Below, one piece after another: positions 1 through 5,887 of a stretch of 7,737 nt of DNA; position 1 is the stretch's first letter; each line of letters starts with the position of its first letter. The stretch is from Acidobacteriota bacterium. GTDB taxonomy: Bacteria; Acidobacteriota; Terriglobia; Bryobacterales; JACQDG01. The notes under the pieces were generated by a model. It had not been told where the DNA came from and did no database searches. It was given only the letters and a program-made list of their open reading frames with translations. The DNA lies in assembly GCA_016201185.1 (NCBI GenBank), contig JACQDG010000392.1:1-7737 (forward strand). Reading direction: 5' to 3'. The translations under genes and the position numbers were made by a program.

Positions 1-414
1 GAAGGCGTGCGCTTCGAGTTCCTGGGGGCGCCGGTGCGGCTCATCGGCAACGGCTCGGGGCGCGTGGCGGAAATCGAGTGCCTCCGGATGGCCCTGGGAG
101 AGCCGGACGAAAGCGGGCGGCCGGCCCCGGTTCCCATCGAAGGCTCGGAGTATCGGATTCCGGCCGACCTGGTGGTGGCGGCGATCGGACAAAGCCCCAA
201 CCAGACGCTGCAACGGGCCACGCCCACGATCATCACGAGCCGCGGCAAAATCGCCGTGGATGAGACGGGCCAGACCAGCGTCCCCCGCGTGTTTGCCGGC
301 GGCGACGTGGCCCGCGGCGGGTCCACCGTCATCCTGGCAATGCGCGACGGGCGAGCCGCTGCCGAAGCGATTCACCGGCTGTTGAGCGAACGTTCCTCGG
401 GAGACCTAAAGTGA
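1..414 (+). CDS. NfnB/SudA-like (GltA-like) NAD(P)H-dependent flavoprotein large subunit, C-terminal part
   Basis: This is the 3' end of a pyridine-nucleotide-disulfide-type oxidoreductase. The 5' end lies outside the window, and the frame is open from base 1, so the GTG at 7 is not the start. The visible part carries a strand motif ending in AAIGQSPN and the FAD-binding signature FAGGDVARGGSTVILAMRDG followed by AAAEAI. These are typical of the glutamate synthase small-subunit / NfnB / SudA family. In the family this subunit binds FAD, NAD(P)H and, near its N terminus (not seen here), two [4Fe-4S] clusters. It works in the cytoplasm with the small subunit encoded immediately downstream. Because that partner is an NfnA/SudB homologue, an electron-bifurcating transhydrogenase (NADH + 2 NADPH + ferredoxin) or sulfide dehydrogenase role is more likely than true glutamate synthase. 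Physiological direction and substrate cannot be decided from sequence. The stop codon TGA overlaps the next start. Confidence 0.88.
   Translation, partial: EGVRFEFLGAPVRLIGNGSGRVAEIECLRMALGEPDESGRPAPVPIEGSEYRIPADLVVAAIGQSPNQTLQRATPTIITSRGKIAVDETGQTSVPRVFAGGDVARGGSTVILAMRDGRAAAEAIHRLLSERSSGDLK
399..403 (+). promoter_or_regulatory. Shine-Dalgarno sequence for the small subunit
   Basis: GGGAG lies 7 nt before the GTG at 411. It sits inside the end of the upstream gene and supports the non-ATG start and translational coupling of the two subunits. Confidence 0.55.
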
Positions 415-1253
415 ACCGCATCGTGCAAAAGGAGTGGCTGACGCCGGAAATTGTCCGGCTGCGCGTGGAAGCGCCGCGGATCGCGAAGCGGTGGAAGGCC
501 GGGCAATTCGTGATCATCCGGCCCACGAAGGAGGGCGAGCGAATTCCTCTTACTATCGTCGAAGGATCCCAGAACGACGGAACGATCACCCTGGTCGTCC
601 AGGTGGTGGGAAAAACGACCGCCGTGACGGCGAACCTGAAGGCAGGTGAATTCCTGGAAGACCTGCTGGGGCCGCTGGGCGAGCCGGCCACGGTGAAGCT
701 GTTCGGCACGGTGCTGTGCGTGGGCGGCGGCGTGGGCGTGGCGGAAGTATTGCCGGTGGCGCGGGCCTTGCAGAGCGCCGGCAATCGCGTCATCGCCCTG
801 TGCGGCGCCCGCTCGGGGGGGAAGATGATCCTCGACGCGGAGCTGCAGGAAGCGGCTGACGAGCTCCTGTGGGCCACCGACGACGGCAGTTCCGGCTTCC
901 ACGGTAATGTGGCCGAGCTGATGCGCTTCTGGAAGTGGGATCGCTCGGCGCACGTGGACGCGGTCTTCTCCATCGGGCCGATTCCGATGATGAAGGCGGT
1001 CGCCGTCCTGACGCGCGTGTGGGAAGTGCAATGCTTCGCCAGCCTGAATCCCATCATGGTCGATGGAACGGGAATGTGCGGCGGCTGCCGCGTCAGCGTG
1101 GGCGGAAAGGTCCGCTTCGCCTGCGTGGAGGGCCCCGAGTTCGACGCACACCAGGTGGATTTCGACGAGCTGGCCATCCGGAACCGCGCCTACTTCGAGC
1201 AGGAGAAAATGGTGGCGGAGCGGCACGAGTGCATGATCGGGCTCGGGCGCTAA
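411..1253 (+). CDS. NfnA/SudB-like FAD/NAD-binding, [2Fe-2S] small subunit
   Basis: A 280-residue ferredoxin-NADP reductase-fold protein of the PyrK/NfnA/SudB group. Residues 1-95 form the FAD-binding barrel, with GQF at 31-33 and the flavin-contacting RIPLTI at 44-49. Residues 99-200 form the NAD-binding half, with the glycine-rich GGGVGVAEVLPVA at 105-117 and SIGPIPMMKAV at 187-196. The C terminus carries a cluster pattern D218-x4-C223-x2-C226-x11-C238. One Asp plus three Cys is the ligand set reported for the [2Fe-2S] centre of Pyrococcus furiosus sulfide dehydrogenase, whereas PyrK uses four Cys. This favours Nfn/Sud over dihydroorotate dehydrogenase. Length is normal for the family. The GTG start is supported by GGGAG 7 nt upstream and by a 4-base GTGA overlap with the large-subunit gene, so the two are made in step as one complex. 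The large subunit comes first here; in the P. furiosus operon, as recalled, the small subunit comes first. Confidence 0.9.
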   Translation: MNRIVQKEWLTPEIVRLRVEAPRIAKRWKAGQFVIIRPTKEGERIPLTIVEGSQNDGTITLVVQVVGKTTAVTANLKAGEFLEDLLGPLGEPATVKLFGTVLCVGGGVGVAEVLPVARALQSAGNRVIALCGARSGGKMILDAELQEAADELLWATDDGSSGFHGNVAELMRFWKWDRSAHVDAVFSIGPIPMMKAVAVLTRVWEVQCFASLNPIMVDGTGMCGGCRVSVGGKVRFACVEGPEFDAHQVDFDELAIRNRAYFEQEKMVAERHECMIGLGR

Positions 1254-1283
1254 CCGCGCCTGAGCTGCAAGAACCCAGCGGCT

Positions 1284-2411
1284 TCAGTAGATCATCTGGC
1301 GGACATCGTAGGGCGCCACCTTCACTCCCTTTTCTTTCAGGAACCCCAGCCCCCGGCGGAGTCTTTCCATCTCTTCTTTGGCCGAGCCTTCGAGGCCGCC
1401 CTCAAAAGAAACCAGGGGGGAGAGGTAGACCAGGTCTCCGGAGTCCAGCGGGACGCTTTCAAGCAGGCGGATTGTTTCGCAGACGTGAGCGGCGCCGAAG
1501 AGGGGCTCCACTCCGGTTAGAAAAATCAGCCCGACACACAGGCCTGTTTCTTTCAGGGCATTCACGGCCGCCACGATGTTGGCCGCGCGGGAACGTTTCT
1601 GGTAGTGCGCCAGCAGCCGGTCGTGGCCGCTTTCAGCGCCGATGTAAAGGCGTCGGAAGCCCCTTTCCCGGAGCCCCTCCAGTTCCCGGCCCGTTTTCCT
1701 GGCAGCCGATGCCGCTTCACAGAACCCATAAAAAGGCCGGCCCGGGAAGAACTCCTTGGCAATGTTCATTGCTTCGAGCAGCCGCGCTTGCCGGACGCCG
1801 AGGATATCGGCATCGCCCAGAAAAATGCCGCGGCGCAACAGCACCGAATCTCCCAGGAAACCCTGAACGTCCCGGACGTGCTCTCGAAACTCCGCCGCCG
1901 TGCGGACCCGGTAATGGTGGTCGCCGTAAAACTGGCAGAAGGTGCAGCGGTTCCAGGCGCAGCCGACGGCAGCCTGGAGAAAGAGGGACAGATATTGGTC
2001 TGGAGGCAAGATGGCAACCTTGCCGTAGGTCCGGTCGAAGACCAGGCGGTCTTCAACCGGATCGTACTTCTGGATCCGGGCAAACACCTCCGCGACAATC
2101 CGACCCGCGTCAAGCCCGGTGGCCCGCTGCCTGGCCGCAAAAACCAAACGATCCGCTTCCGCCAGGCTCAGAGGAACGATCTGTTTGCCCTTCTGCGGAT
2201 CGGAAAACTTCTCTACGGCTCTCCCGCTCAGTCCCCGCCAAAAGTGAGAATGCCCGTTGAAGGCCGTCACCAATCTCCCGGCGCGATCGAAGGTGTAAGT
2301 CTCCGACTCGCTGAACATCAGCGCCAGGTGCGTCGGAGTGCTGTCTACCTGGACGGATTCTGCTCCTTGGCCTTCCTGCCGCAAGGTGAAGTGGATGGTC
2401 GGGGCGGCCAT
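1284..2411 (-). CDS. Radical SAM protein of unknown function
   Basis: A 375-residue protein. Residues 1-140 form an N-terminal region without a recognised fold. The radical SAM core follows, with cysteines C151, C156 and C159 (GCAWNRCTFCQFY). The spacing is CX4CX2C rather than the canonical CX3CX2C, a variant seen in some COG1032-type radical SAM proteins. Further core signs are IFLGDADIL near 196-204 (equivalent to the LADGDAL strand of relatives) and the SAM-contacting strand IGAESGHDRLL. No TRAM, B12-binding or extra Fe-S cysteine cluster is evident, so the substrate is unknown. The ATG at 2411 is preferred over a GTG at 2444 because the latter falls inside a strong hairpin and family-like sequence (IHFTLRQEG) begins just after the ATG. 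No Shine-Dalgarno sequence precedes the ATG, whose leader is U-rich. It converges on the Nfn small-subunit gene with a 30-base gap and no visible terminator between them. Confidence 0.85.
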   Translation of the reverse strand: MAAPTIHFTLRQEGQGAESVQVDSTPTHLALMFSESETYTFDRAGRLVTAFNGHSHFWRGLSGRAVEKFSDPQKGKQIVPLSLAEADRLVFAARQRATGLDAGRIVAEVFARIQKYDPVEDRLVFDRTYGKVAILPPDQYLSLFLQAAVGCAWNRCTFCQFYGDHHYRVRTAAEFREHVRDVQGFLGDSVLLRRGIFLGDADILGVRQARLLEAMNIAKEFFPGRPFYGFCEAASAARKTGRELEGLRERGFRRLYIGAESGHDRLLAHYQKRSRAANIVAAVNALKETGLCVGLIFLTGVEPLFGAAHVCETIRLLESVPLDSGDLVYLSPLVSFEGGLEGSAKEEMERLRRGLGFLKEKGVKVAPYDVRQMIY

Positions 2412-2425
2412 AAGAATCGAAACGA

Positions 2426-2454
2426 AAGAGGCCGTGCTTTGCACACGGCCTCTT
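2426..2454 (-). terminator. Strong hairpin with U-rich tail (terminator or attenuator)
   Basis: A perfect 11-bp stem, AAGAGGCCGTG at 2426-2436 pairing with CACGGCCTCTT at 2444-2454, surrounds a 7-base loop. Read on the minus strand it is followed by TCGTTTCGATTCTT, an interrupted T-rich tail; the plus-strand exit is C-rich. It lies 63 bases past the stop of the secreted-protein gene, so it can serve as that gene's rho-independent terminator. Its tail ends directly at the radical SAM start codon, so it also lies in that gene's leader. Confidence 0.7.
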
Positions 2455-2517
2455 CCCGGTCGCCGGCAACGGGCTATTTGGCCCGGGCGGCCGGGTTTGG
2501 GTGGCGTCCGCCTGAGA

Positions 2518-2997
2518 TCAGGTCACCGGCCGAGGCTTCTTGTTCTGCTCGAGCGGCGGTTTCGACACAAACAATGCATCGATGCCCTGCCTCACGAGTT
2601 GCAGCAGCTCGGGGCCCTTCATGTCCGTGGCGAGCCTATCCTCCTTGGCTAGGATCATCAGCGCGCATTTCCCATCGGCGAAGAAAACCTGGACCGCGCG
2701 GTCGAGAAACACCACCTTCGAAACAGCGGCCGTCTGGCGGGCGCGGATGGCCGCGGGATACTCCCGCACCAGCCAGCCGAACAGCTCCTCCATGACGCGC
2801 CCGTTCTCGACGATAATGCCGTCCGAGCTAGGGATGTTCCGTTTGGCGGTGAAGGTGATTTTGGAAAGCTCTACCTGCAGGTCGGCCGCCCGGGTGTCTG
2901 GGGCCATCTGTTCCGGAGCTTCCTTTTGCTGGGCCACCAGCAGGCCCGGCACTGCCAGCATCAAGGCGAGTGATAAGACCATGACACGGAATCGCAT
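2518..2997 (-). CDS. Secreted hypothetical protein
   Basis: A 159-residue protein that I do not recognise. It has a clear Sec signal peptide: positively charged MRFR, a hydrophobic core at about residues 5-21, and a probable cut after A22 (LVA before QQ). No lipobox cysteine is present, so it is probably periplasmic or exported rather than a lipoprotein. The mature part is about 137 residues of mixed alpha/beta character, with a single cysteine (in FADGKCALMI), no metal-binding motif and a basic, proline-containing tail (NKKPRPVT). The ATG at 2997 is chosen over the GTG at 3015 because AAGGAGG sits 6 nt upstream of it, and the resulting N terminus is a normal signal peptide. It is followed by the hairpin at 2426-2454 and is likely transcribed on its own or after the CDF gene. 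Confidence 0.75.
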   Translation of the reverse strand: MRFRVMVLSLALMLAVPGLLVAQQKEAPEQMAPDTRAADLQVELSKITFTAKRNIPSSDGIIVENGRVMEELFGWLVREYPAAIRARQTAAVSKVVFLDRAVQVFFADGKCALMILAKEDRLATDMKGPELLQLVRQGIDALFVSKPPLEQNKKPRPVT

Positions 2998-3003
2998 AGT
3001 GCG

Positions 3004-3010
3004 CCTCCTT
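3004..3010 (-). promoter_or_regulatory. Consensus Shine-Dalgarno sequence of the secreted-protein gene
   Basis: AAGGAGG on the minus strand, 6 nt before the ATG at 2997. It is the strongest ribosome binding site in the window and decides the start codon. Confidence 0.85.
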
Positions 3011-3131
3011 GCCACCCACCGGACAAGTCAGCAATTGGGACTCCAAATCCAGCTTCGCCGGCCGCCTGCTATCCAAGTGAACTTATTGAAACTAAAGGGG
3101 AGTTTTCTTATCGGCCAGATGCGGTTGATGG

Positions 3132-3141
3132 ATTGCGCAAT
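3132..3141. repeat. 10-bp perfect palindrome in the gap between CDF and secreted-protein genes
   Basis: ATTGCGCAAT is self-complementary. It lies 33 bases past the natural CDF stop and about 135 bases upstream of the secreted-protein start. It could be an operator half or chance. The surrounding gap (3011-3173) includes an A/T-richer patch at about 3070-3112 in which I could not fit a convincing -35/-10 pair. Confidence 0.2.
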
Positions 3142-3173
3142 ATCACTCACCCGGCTTTGCGCCAACCCGCTGC

Positions 3174-3287
3174 TCAGAACGGCTTCCCAGTGTAATGCTC
3201 TTCGCGGTGGACGTGACCGTGGTCTTCCAGGGCTTCCAGGTGCGTGACCACTTCGGCGGGAAAGCCTAACTTCTCCGGCAGGCGCTC
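3174..3287 (-). pseudogene. Detached C-terminal tail of the CDF transporter
   Basis: Reading on from the TAA at 3288-3290 without changing frame gives 37 more sense codons and then TGA at 3174-3176. The residues look like a normal CDF ending: they resume directly as ERLPEKLGFPAE, continue VVTHLEALEDH, then a His/Glu-rich stretch and HYTGKPF. In characterised CDF proteins such as YiiP, the His of the last cytoplasmic strand (aligned by eye with VVTH here) contributes to the regulatory metal site. There is no start codon or ribosome site that would let this piece be made separately, so it is expressed only by readthrough or if the stop is an error. Confidence 0.75.
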
Positions 3288-4100
3288 TTAGAGAACGGTG
3301 GCTAGGCGGTGCGCCTCGCCCAGCGTGACTTGATATGGAAACAACAAGTGCACCTCCACCCTCATCCGCAGACCAGCATTGCGGAACCGCAGGCCGTGGT
3401 ACTGAATCCCCAGTTCAGAGCACACCGCGTCGAGGCTCTCGCGCAGGGCGTGCCCGGAGGCCGGATCGGAGTAGTCCATCAAACCGCCGACCGACCTCCA
3501 GATCAAATATCCGCCCGACCAGAGAATGTTCAGCGCTACGGCAATGGCCAGCAGTGGATCGAACGGCTTCCACCCCGTCCACAGCACCAGGCACAGGCCG
3601 CCGACCACTCCGAAACTGGTCCAACTGTCGGTTAGGACGTGCTTCCCGTTGGCTTCGAGGATCAGCGACCGGGTGCGCCGGCCTGTGCGCACGAGATACC
3701 AGCCCAGCGCCAGATTGATGACGGAAGCGGCGGCGGTGAACAGGGTTCCGCCGCCCAGGTTTTGCAAATGCAACCCGGCTATCCATTTCTGGATCGCCAT
3801 CACAATGATGGAAATGGCGGCCAGGATGATCATGGCGCCTTCAAACCCGGCGGAGAAGAAGCTGACCCGCTCGTAGCCGTAAAGAAACCGGTCATTGGCG
3901 GGCCTGGTGCTAAGCCGGACGCTGAAAGCGGCAAACGAAACGGCCACCAGGTGCACCACCGACTCGGCGGCGTCGGAAAGAATGGCTGCCGAGCCGGTCA
4001 GCAGGTAGGCGGTCGTCTTGCCTACCAGCATCAGCACGCCGACCAGCAGCGAGAGCAGCATAGCCCGGCGCGTCTGGTTGGCGGCATCGTTGGGGTCCAT
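3288..4100 (-). CDS. Cation diffusion facilitator (CDF) family metal transporter, cut short by an in-frame TAA
   Basis: A 270-residue membrane protein expected to export divalent metal (Zn2+, Cd2+, Co2+, Ni2+ or Fe2+) from the cytoplasm in exchange for protons. Six hydrophobic segments are visible at about residues 14-34, 38-60, 85-104, 118-138, 160-177 and 180-201, then a cytoplasmic domain. The transport-site residues are D43 in TM2 (LSDAAES) and H154/D158 in TM5 (HVLTDS). The TM2 pattern has Ser or Glu near where many family members have a second Asp. The cytoplasmic domain runs through VEVHLLFPYQVTLGEAH (248-264) and stops abruptly after HRLATVL, in the middle of the last helix; the missing 37 residues are encoded in frame beyond the TAA. 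Full length would be 308 residues including the stop position, normal for the family. No Shine-Dalgarno sequence is seen before the ATG. Metal specificity cannot be read from sequence. Confidence 0.85.
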   Translation of the reverse strand: MDPNDAANQTRRAMLLSLLVGVLMLVGKTTAYLLTGSAAILSDAAESVVHLVAVSFAAFSVRLSTRPANDRFLYGYERVSFFSAGFEGAMIILAAISIIVMAIQKWIAGLHLQNLGGGTLFTAAASVINLALGWYLVRTGRRTRSLILEANGKHVLTDSWTSFGVVGGLCLVLWTGWKPFDPLLAIAVALNILWSGGYLIWRSVGGLMDYSDPASGHALRESLDAVCSELGIQYHGLRFRNAGLRMRVEVHLLFPYQVTLGEAHRLATVL

Positions 4101-4159
4101 GGCGCTGGTAACCGTTATAGCAAGCGAAAGGCCGAACAGGGCAGCTCCAGCGGTGTGCT
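4101..4159. promoter_or_regulatory. Divergent intergenic region
   Basis: These 59 bases separate the CDF gene (minus) from the DUF1858-like gene (plus) and must hold their promoters unless transcription starts inside genes. On the minus strand a TATAAC (4114-4119) resembles a -10 box, but no good -35 sits 16-18 bases before it. No operator-like repeat stands out. Confidence 0.3.
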
Positions 4160-4408
4160 ATGCTCCACTGGGAGGGGATGTTGCGTTTCGATCAACTGGT
4201 CCGCGCTGGCATGACGATCCGCGAGATCCGACTCCGGTTTCCGGAGACGGCCTCGGTGCTCGAACAATACGGGTTCCGCGAGGCGTGCGACGATTGCCGA
4301 GTGGAAGTGGTGGCCCGCCGGCAGGGCCTTTCCTCGCTGGATGTGGTGGACGCTCTGAACCAGGCCGTCCTCGCGGCCAGAACCCAGAACAGTCATAATG
4401 AAGTCTAG
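4160..4408 (+). CDS. Small CxxC protein, DUF1858-like
   Basis: An 82-residue (or 76-residue) soluble protein resembling the DUF1858 / hybrid-cluster-protein-associated redox disulfide family. The family-like core starts at residue 18 with MTIREIRLRFPETASVLEQY, followed by the paired cysteines C43-D-D-C46 and a helix ending DALNQAV. Family members are small helical domains of undefined biochemical role, with the CxxC proposed as a redox disulfide or metal ligand. The start is uncertain. ATG 4160 has no clear ribosome site, and ATG 4178 has GGGAGGGG just before it, but closer than usual. The gene ends 48 bases before the acyl-CoA synthetase and runs in the same direction, suggesting co-transcription. 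Confidence 0.7.
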   Translation: MLHWEGMLRFDQLVRAGMTIREIRLRFPETASVLEQYGFREACDDCRVEVVARRQGLSSLDVVDALNQAVLAARTQNSHNEV

Positions 4409-4444
4409 CCCCAAATTGCCGATAGCGGCCTTAGCTACTGGCGT

Positions 4445-4448
4445 GAGG
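4445..4448 (+). promoter_or_regulatory. Shine-Dalgarno sequence of the acyl-CoA synthetase gene
   Basis: GAGG (within GTGAGG) lies 8 nt before the ATG at 4457. It supports that start rather than one in the overlapping frame from 4398. Confidence 0.5.
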
Positions 4449-4456
4449 CACGCGGT

Positions 4457-5887
4457 ATGGCAGACACCGAAACCGCTCGCGAGACTCTCCTCGGAAGACC
4501 CCTGGTCGTATTTTTTGCGCCGCGCACTGGCGCCGTCATCGGCGCCACGGAGACTCCCGGCAGCGTCGGCCGCACGATCCTCTGGAACCTGATCCGCAGT
4601 CCTTTTGGGGGAACGGTTTTCCCCGTCAATCCCAAGCGTCCCAGCGTCCTAGGCATCAAGGCTTACCCGAAGATCGGTGATGTGCCGGAGAGGGTAGACC
4701 TGGCCGTGGTCGTCACGCCGGCGCCGACCGTGCCGGGCGTCATCAACGAATGCGTCGCTGCGGGCGTAAAAGGCGCCGTTATCATCTCTGCCGGGTTCAA
4801 GGAAGCGGGGCCCGAGGGCGCGGCACTGGAGCGCCAGATTCGGGAGCGGGCCCGGCGCGGCAAGATGCGGATCATCGGCCCCAATTGCCTCGGCGTGATG
4901 AGCCCGCTGACCGGCCTGAACGCCACCTTCGCCGGCGCCATGGCCCGGCCCGGCAGCGTGGGCTTCATCAGCCAGAGCGGCGCGCTGTGCACCGCCATCC
5001 TCGATTGGAGCCTCCGCGAGCTGGTAGGTTTCAGCGCTTTTCTTTCCATCGGCTCCATGCTCGACGTCGGCTGGGGCGACCTGATCGACTACCTGGGTGA
5101 TGATCCGCGCACGCGCAGCATCGTCATCTACATGGAATCGATCGGCGACGCACGCGCTTTTCTTTCGGCCGCAAGGGAAGTAGCGCTCACCAAGCCGATC
5201 ATAATCATCAAGGCCGGACGCACGGAGGCCGCCGCCCGGGCAGCCGCTTCCCACACCGGCTCGCTCGCCGGCAGCAACGAAGTGCTCGAGGCCGCCTTCC
5301 GTCGCAGCGGTGTGCTGTCGGTGAACCACATCGCGGACCTGTTCTACATGGCCGAGGTGCTGTCCAAGCAGCCGCGTCCCAAAGGCCCGCGCCTCACAAT
5401 CCTCACCAACGCCGGCGGCCCCGGCGTGCTCGCCACCGACGAGCTGATCCTGCAGAGCGGCGAGCTGGCGGAATTGTCGAATGAAACGATCGAGGCCCTC
5501 GACCGAATTCTGCCGCCGCATTGGAGCCACGGCAATCCGATCGACATCTTGGGCGACGCGGGTCCGGACCGCTACGCAAAGGCGGTCGAGATTGCCGCTG
5601 CAGATCCGAACAGCGACGGCTTGCTGGTGATTCTGACGCCGCAGGCCATGACGGATCCGACCCGGACGGCCGAGCAGCTTCAGGCTTTCGCCAAGCTCGA
5701 GGGCAAGCCCATCCTCGCCAGTTGGATGGGAGGCGCCGAGGTCGCCGAGGGCGAAGGCATCCTCAACCGCGCCAACATCCCCACTTTCTCCTACCCCGAT
5801 ACCGCCGCCCGCGCCTTCCATTACATGTGGCTGTACAGCTACAACCTGCGAGGGCTGTACGAAACGCCCACGCCGGCCGGCGACTAG
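4457..5887 (+). CDS. ADP-forming acyl-CoA synthetase, alpha region (CoA-binding and ligase domains), N-terminal part of a synthetase-GNAT fusion
   Basis: A 476-residue product ending at an in-frame TAG. Residues about 15-145 are the CoA-binding Rossmann domain (AVIGATETPGSVGR at 26-39; GPNCLGVMSP at 141-150). Residues about 160-300 are the succinyl-CoA synthetase-like flavodoxin domain, containing SHTGSLAG with H266, the position of the phosphorylated histidine in ADP-forming acetyl-CoA synthetases. Residues about 310-465 form the next ligase-CoA domain (NAGGPGVLATD at 318-328). The family converts acyl-CoA + ADP + Pi to acid + ATP + CoA, or the reverse. This part alone is about the size of the separate alpha subunit of archaeal enzymes. 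However, the frame continues past the TAG into the ATP-grasp beta region and a GNAT domain, as in the protein acetyltransferase Pat (about 890 residues); the combined frame is 907 codons. N-terminal start at 4457 is supported by a GAGG site. Confidence 0.88.
   Translation: MADTETARETLLGRPLVVFFAPRTGAVIGATETPGSVGRTILWNLIRSPFGGTVFPVNPKRPSVLGIKAYPKIGDVPERVDLAVVVTPAPTVPGVINECVAAGVKGAVIISAGFKEAGPEGAALERQIRERARRGKMRIIGPNCLGVMSPLTGLNATFAGAMARPGSVGFISQSGALCTAILDWSLRELVGFSAFLSIGSMLDVGWGDLIDYLGDDPRTRSIVIYMESIGDARAFLSAAREVALTKPIIIIKAGRTEAAARAAASHTGSLAGSNEVLEAAFRRSGVLSVNHIADLFYMAEVLSKQPRPKGPRLTILTNAGGPGVLATDELILQSGELAELSNETIEALDRILPPHWSHGNPIDILGDAGPDRYAKAVEIAAADPNSDGLLVILTPQAMTDPTRTAEQLQAFAKLEGKPILASWMGGAEVAEGEGILNRANIPTFSYPDTAARAFHYMWLYSYNLRGLYETPTPAGD
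5885..5887 (+). other. In-frame TAG between alpha and beta regions
   Basis: This amber is codon 477 of a 907-codon frame from 4457 to 7177, followed by the natural TAG at 7178. The surroundings (TPTPAGD before, EETAAGRELAEK after) are a normal interdomain linker. No ATG, GTG or TTG is in frame between it and 6065, so an independently translated beta part would lack the beginning of its ATP-grasp domain. Confidence 0.85.

Noticed and set aside
329..1226. Two overlapping minus-strand frames (282 and 284 codons) opposite the Nfn small subunit
   Set aside because: Biased antisense translations without motifs; the plus-strand gene is certain.
935..2260. A 441-codon plus-strand open frame spanning the NfnA end and much of the radical SAM gene
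   Set aside because: The translation is Arg/Gly/Pro-rich, matches no family and crosses two well-supported genes in other frames; it is a high-GC shadow.
1605..2795. A 396-codon plus-strand open frame antisense to the radical SAM and secreted-protein genes
   Set aside because: No recognisable domain; the opposite strand carries radical SAM motifs and a signal peptide with a consensus ribosome site.
3060..3110. Promoter for the secreted-protein gene on the minus strand
   Set aside because: The best-spaced pair found (TTTAGT, 17 bases, GATAGC) matches only 3 of 6 positions in each box; indistinguishable from chance.
3090..3112. A small AAACT/AGTTT inverted repeat as terminator of the CDF gene
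   Set aside because: Only 5 A/T-rich base pairs with a G-rich loop; too weak to call.
4649..5821. A 390-codon minus-strand open frame opposite the synthetase alpha region
   Set aside because: Low-complexity Gly/Ala/Arg/His translation with no motif, while the plus strand shows clear CoA-ligase motifs throughout.
5885..5887. Pyrrolysine or other programmed amber recoding
   Set aside because: TAG is also the ordinary stop of ilvE and of the fusion gene's own end, the site is a linker rather than a catalytic position, and no pyrrolysine genes are present in the window.
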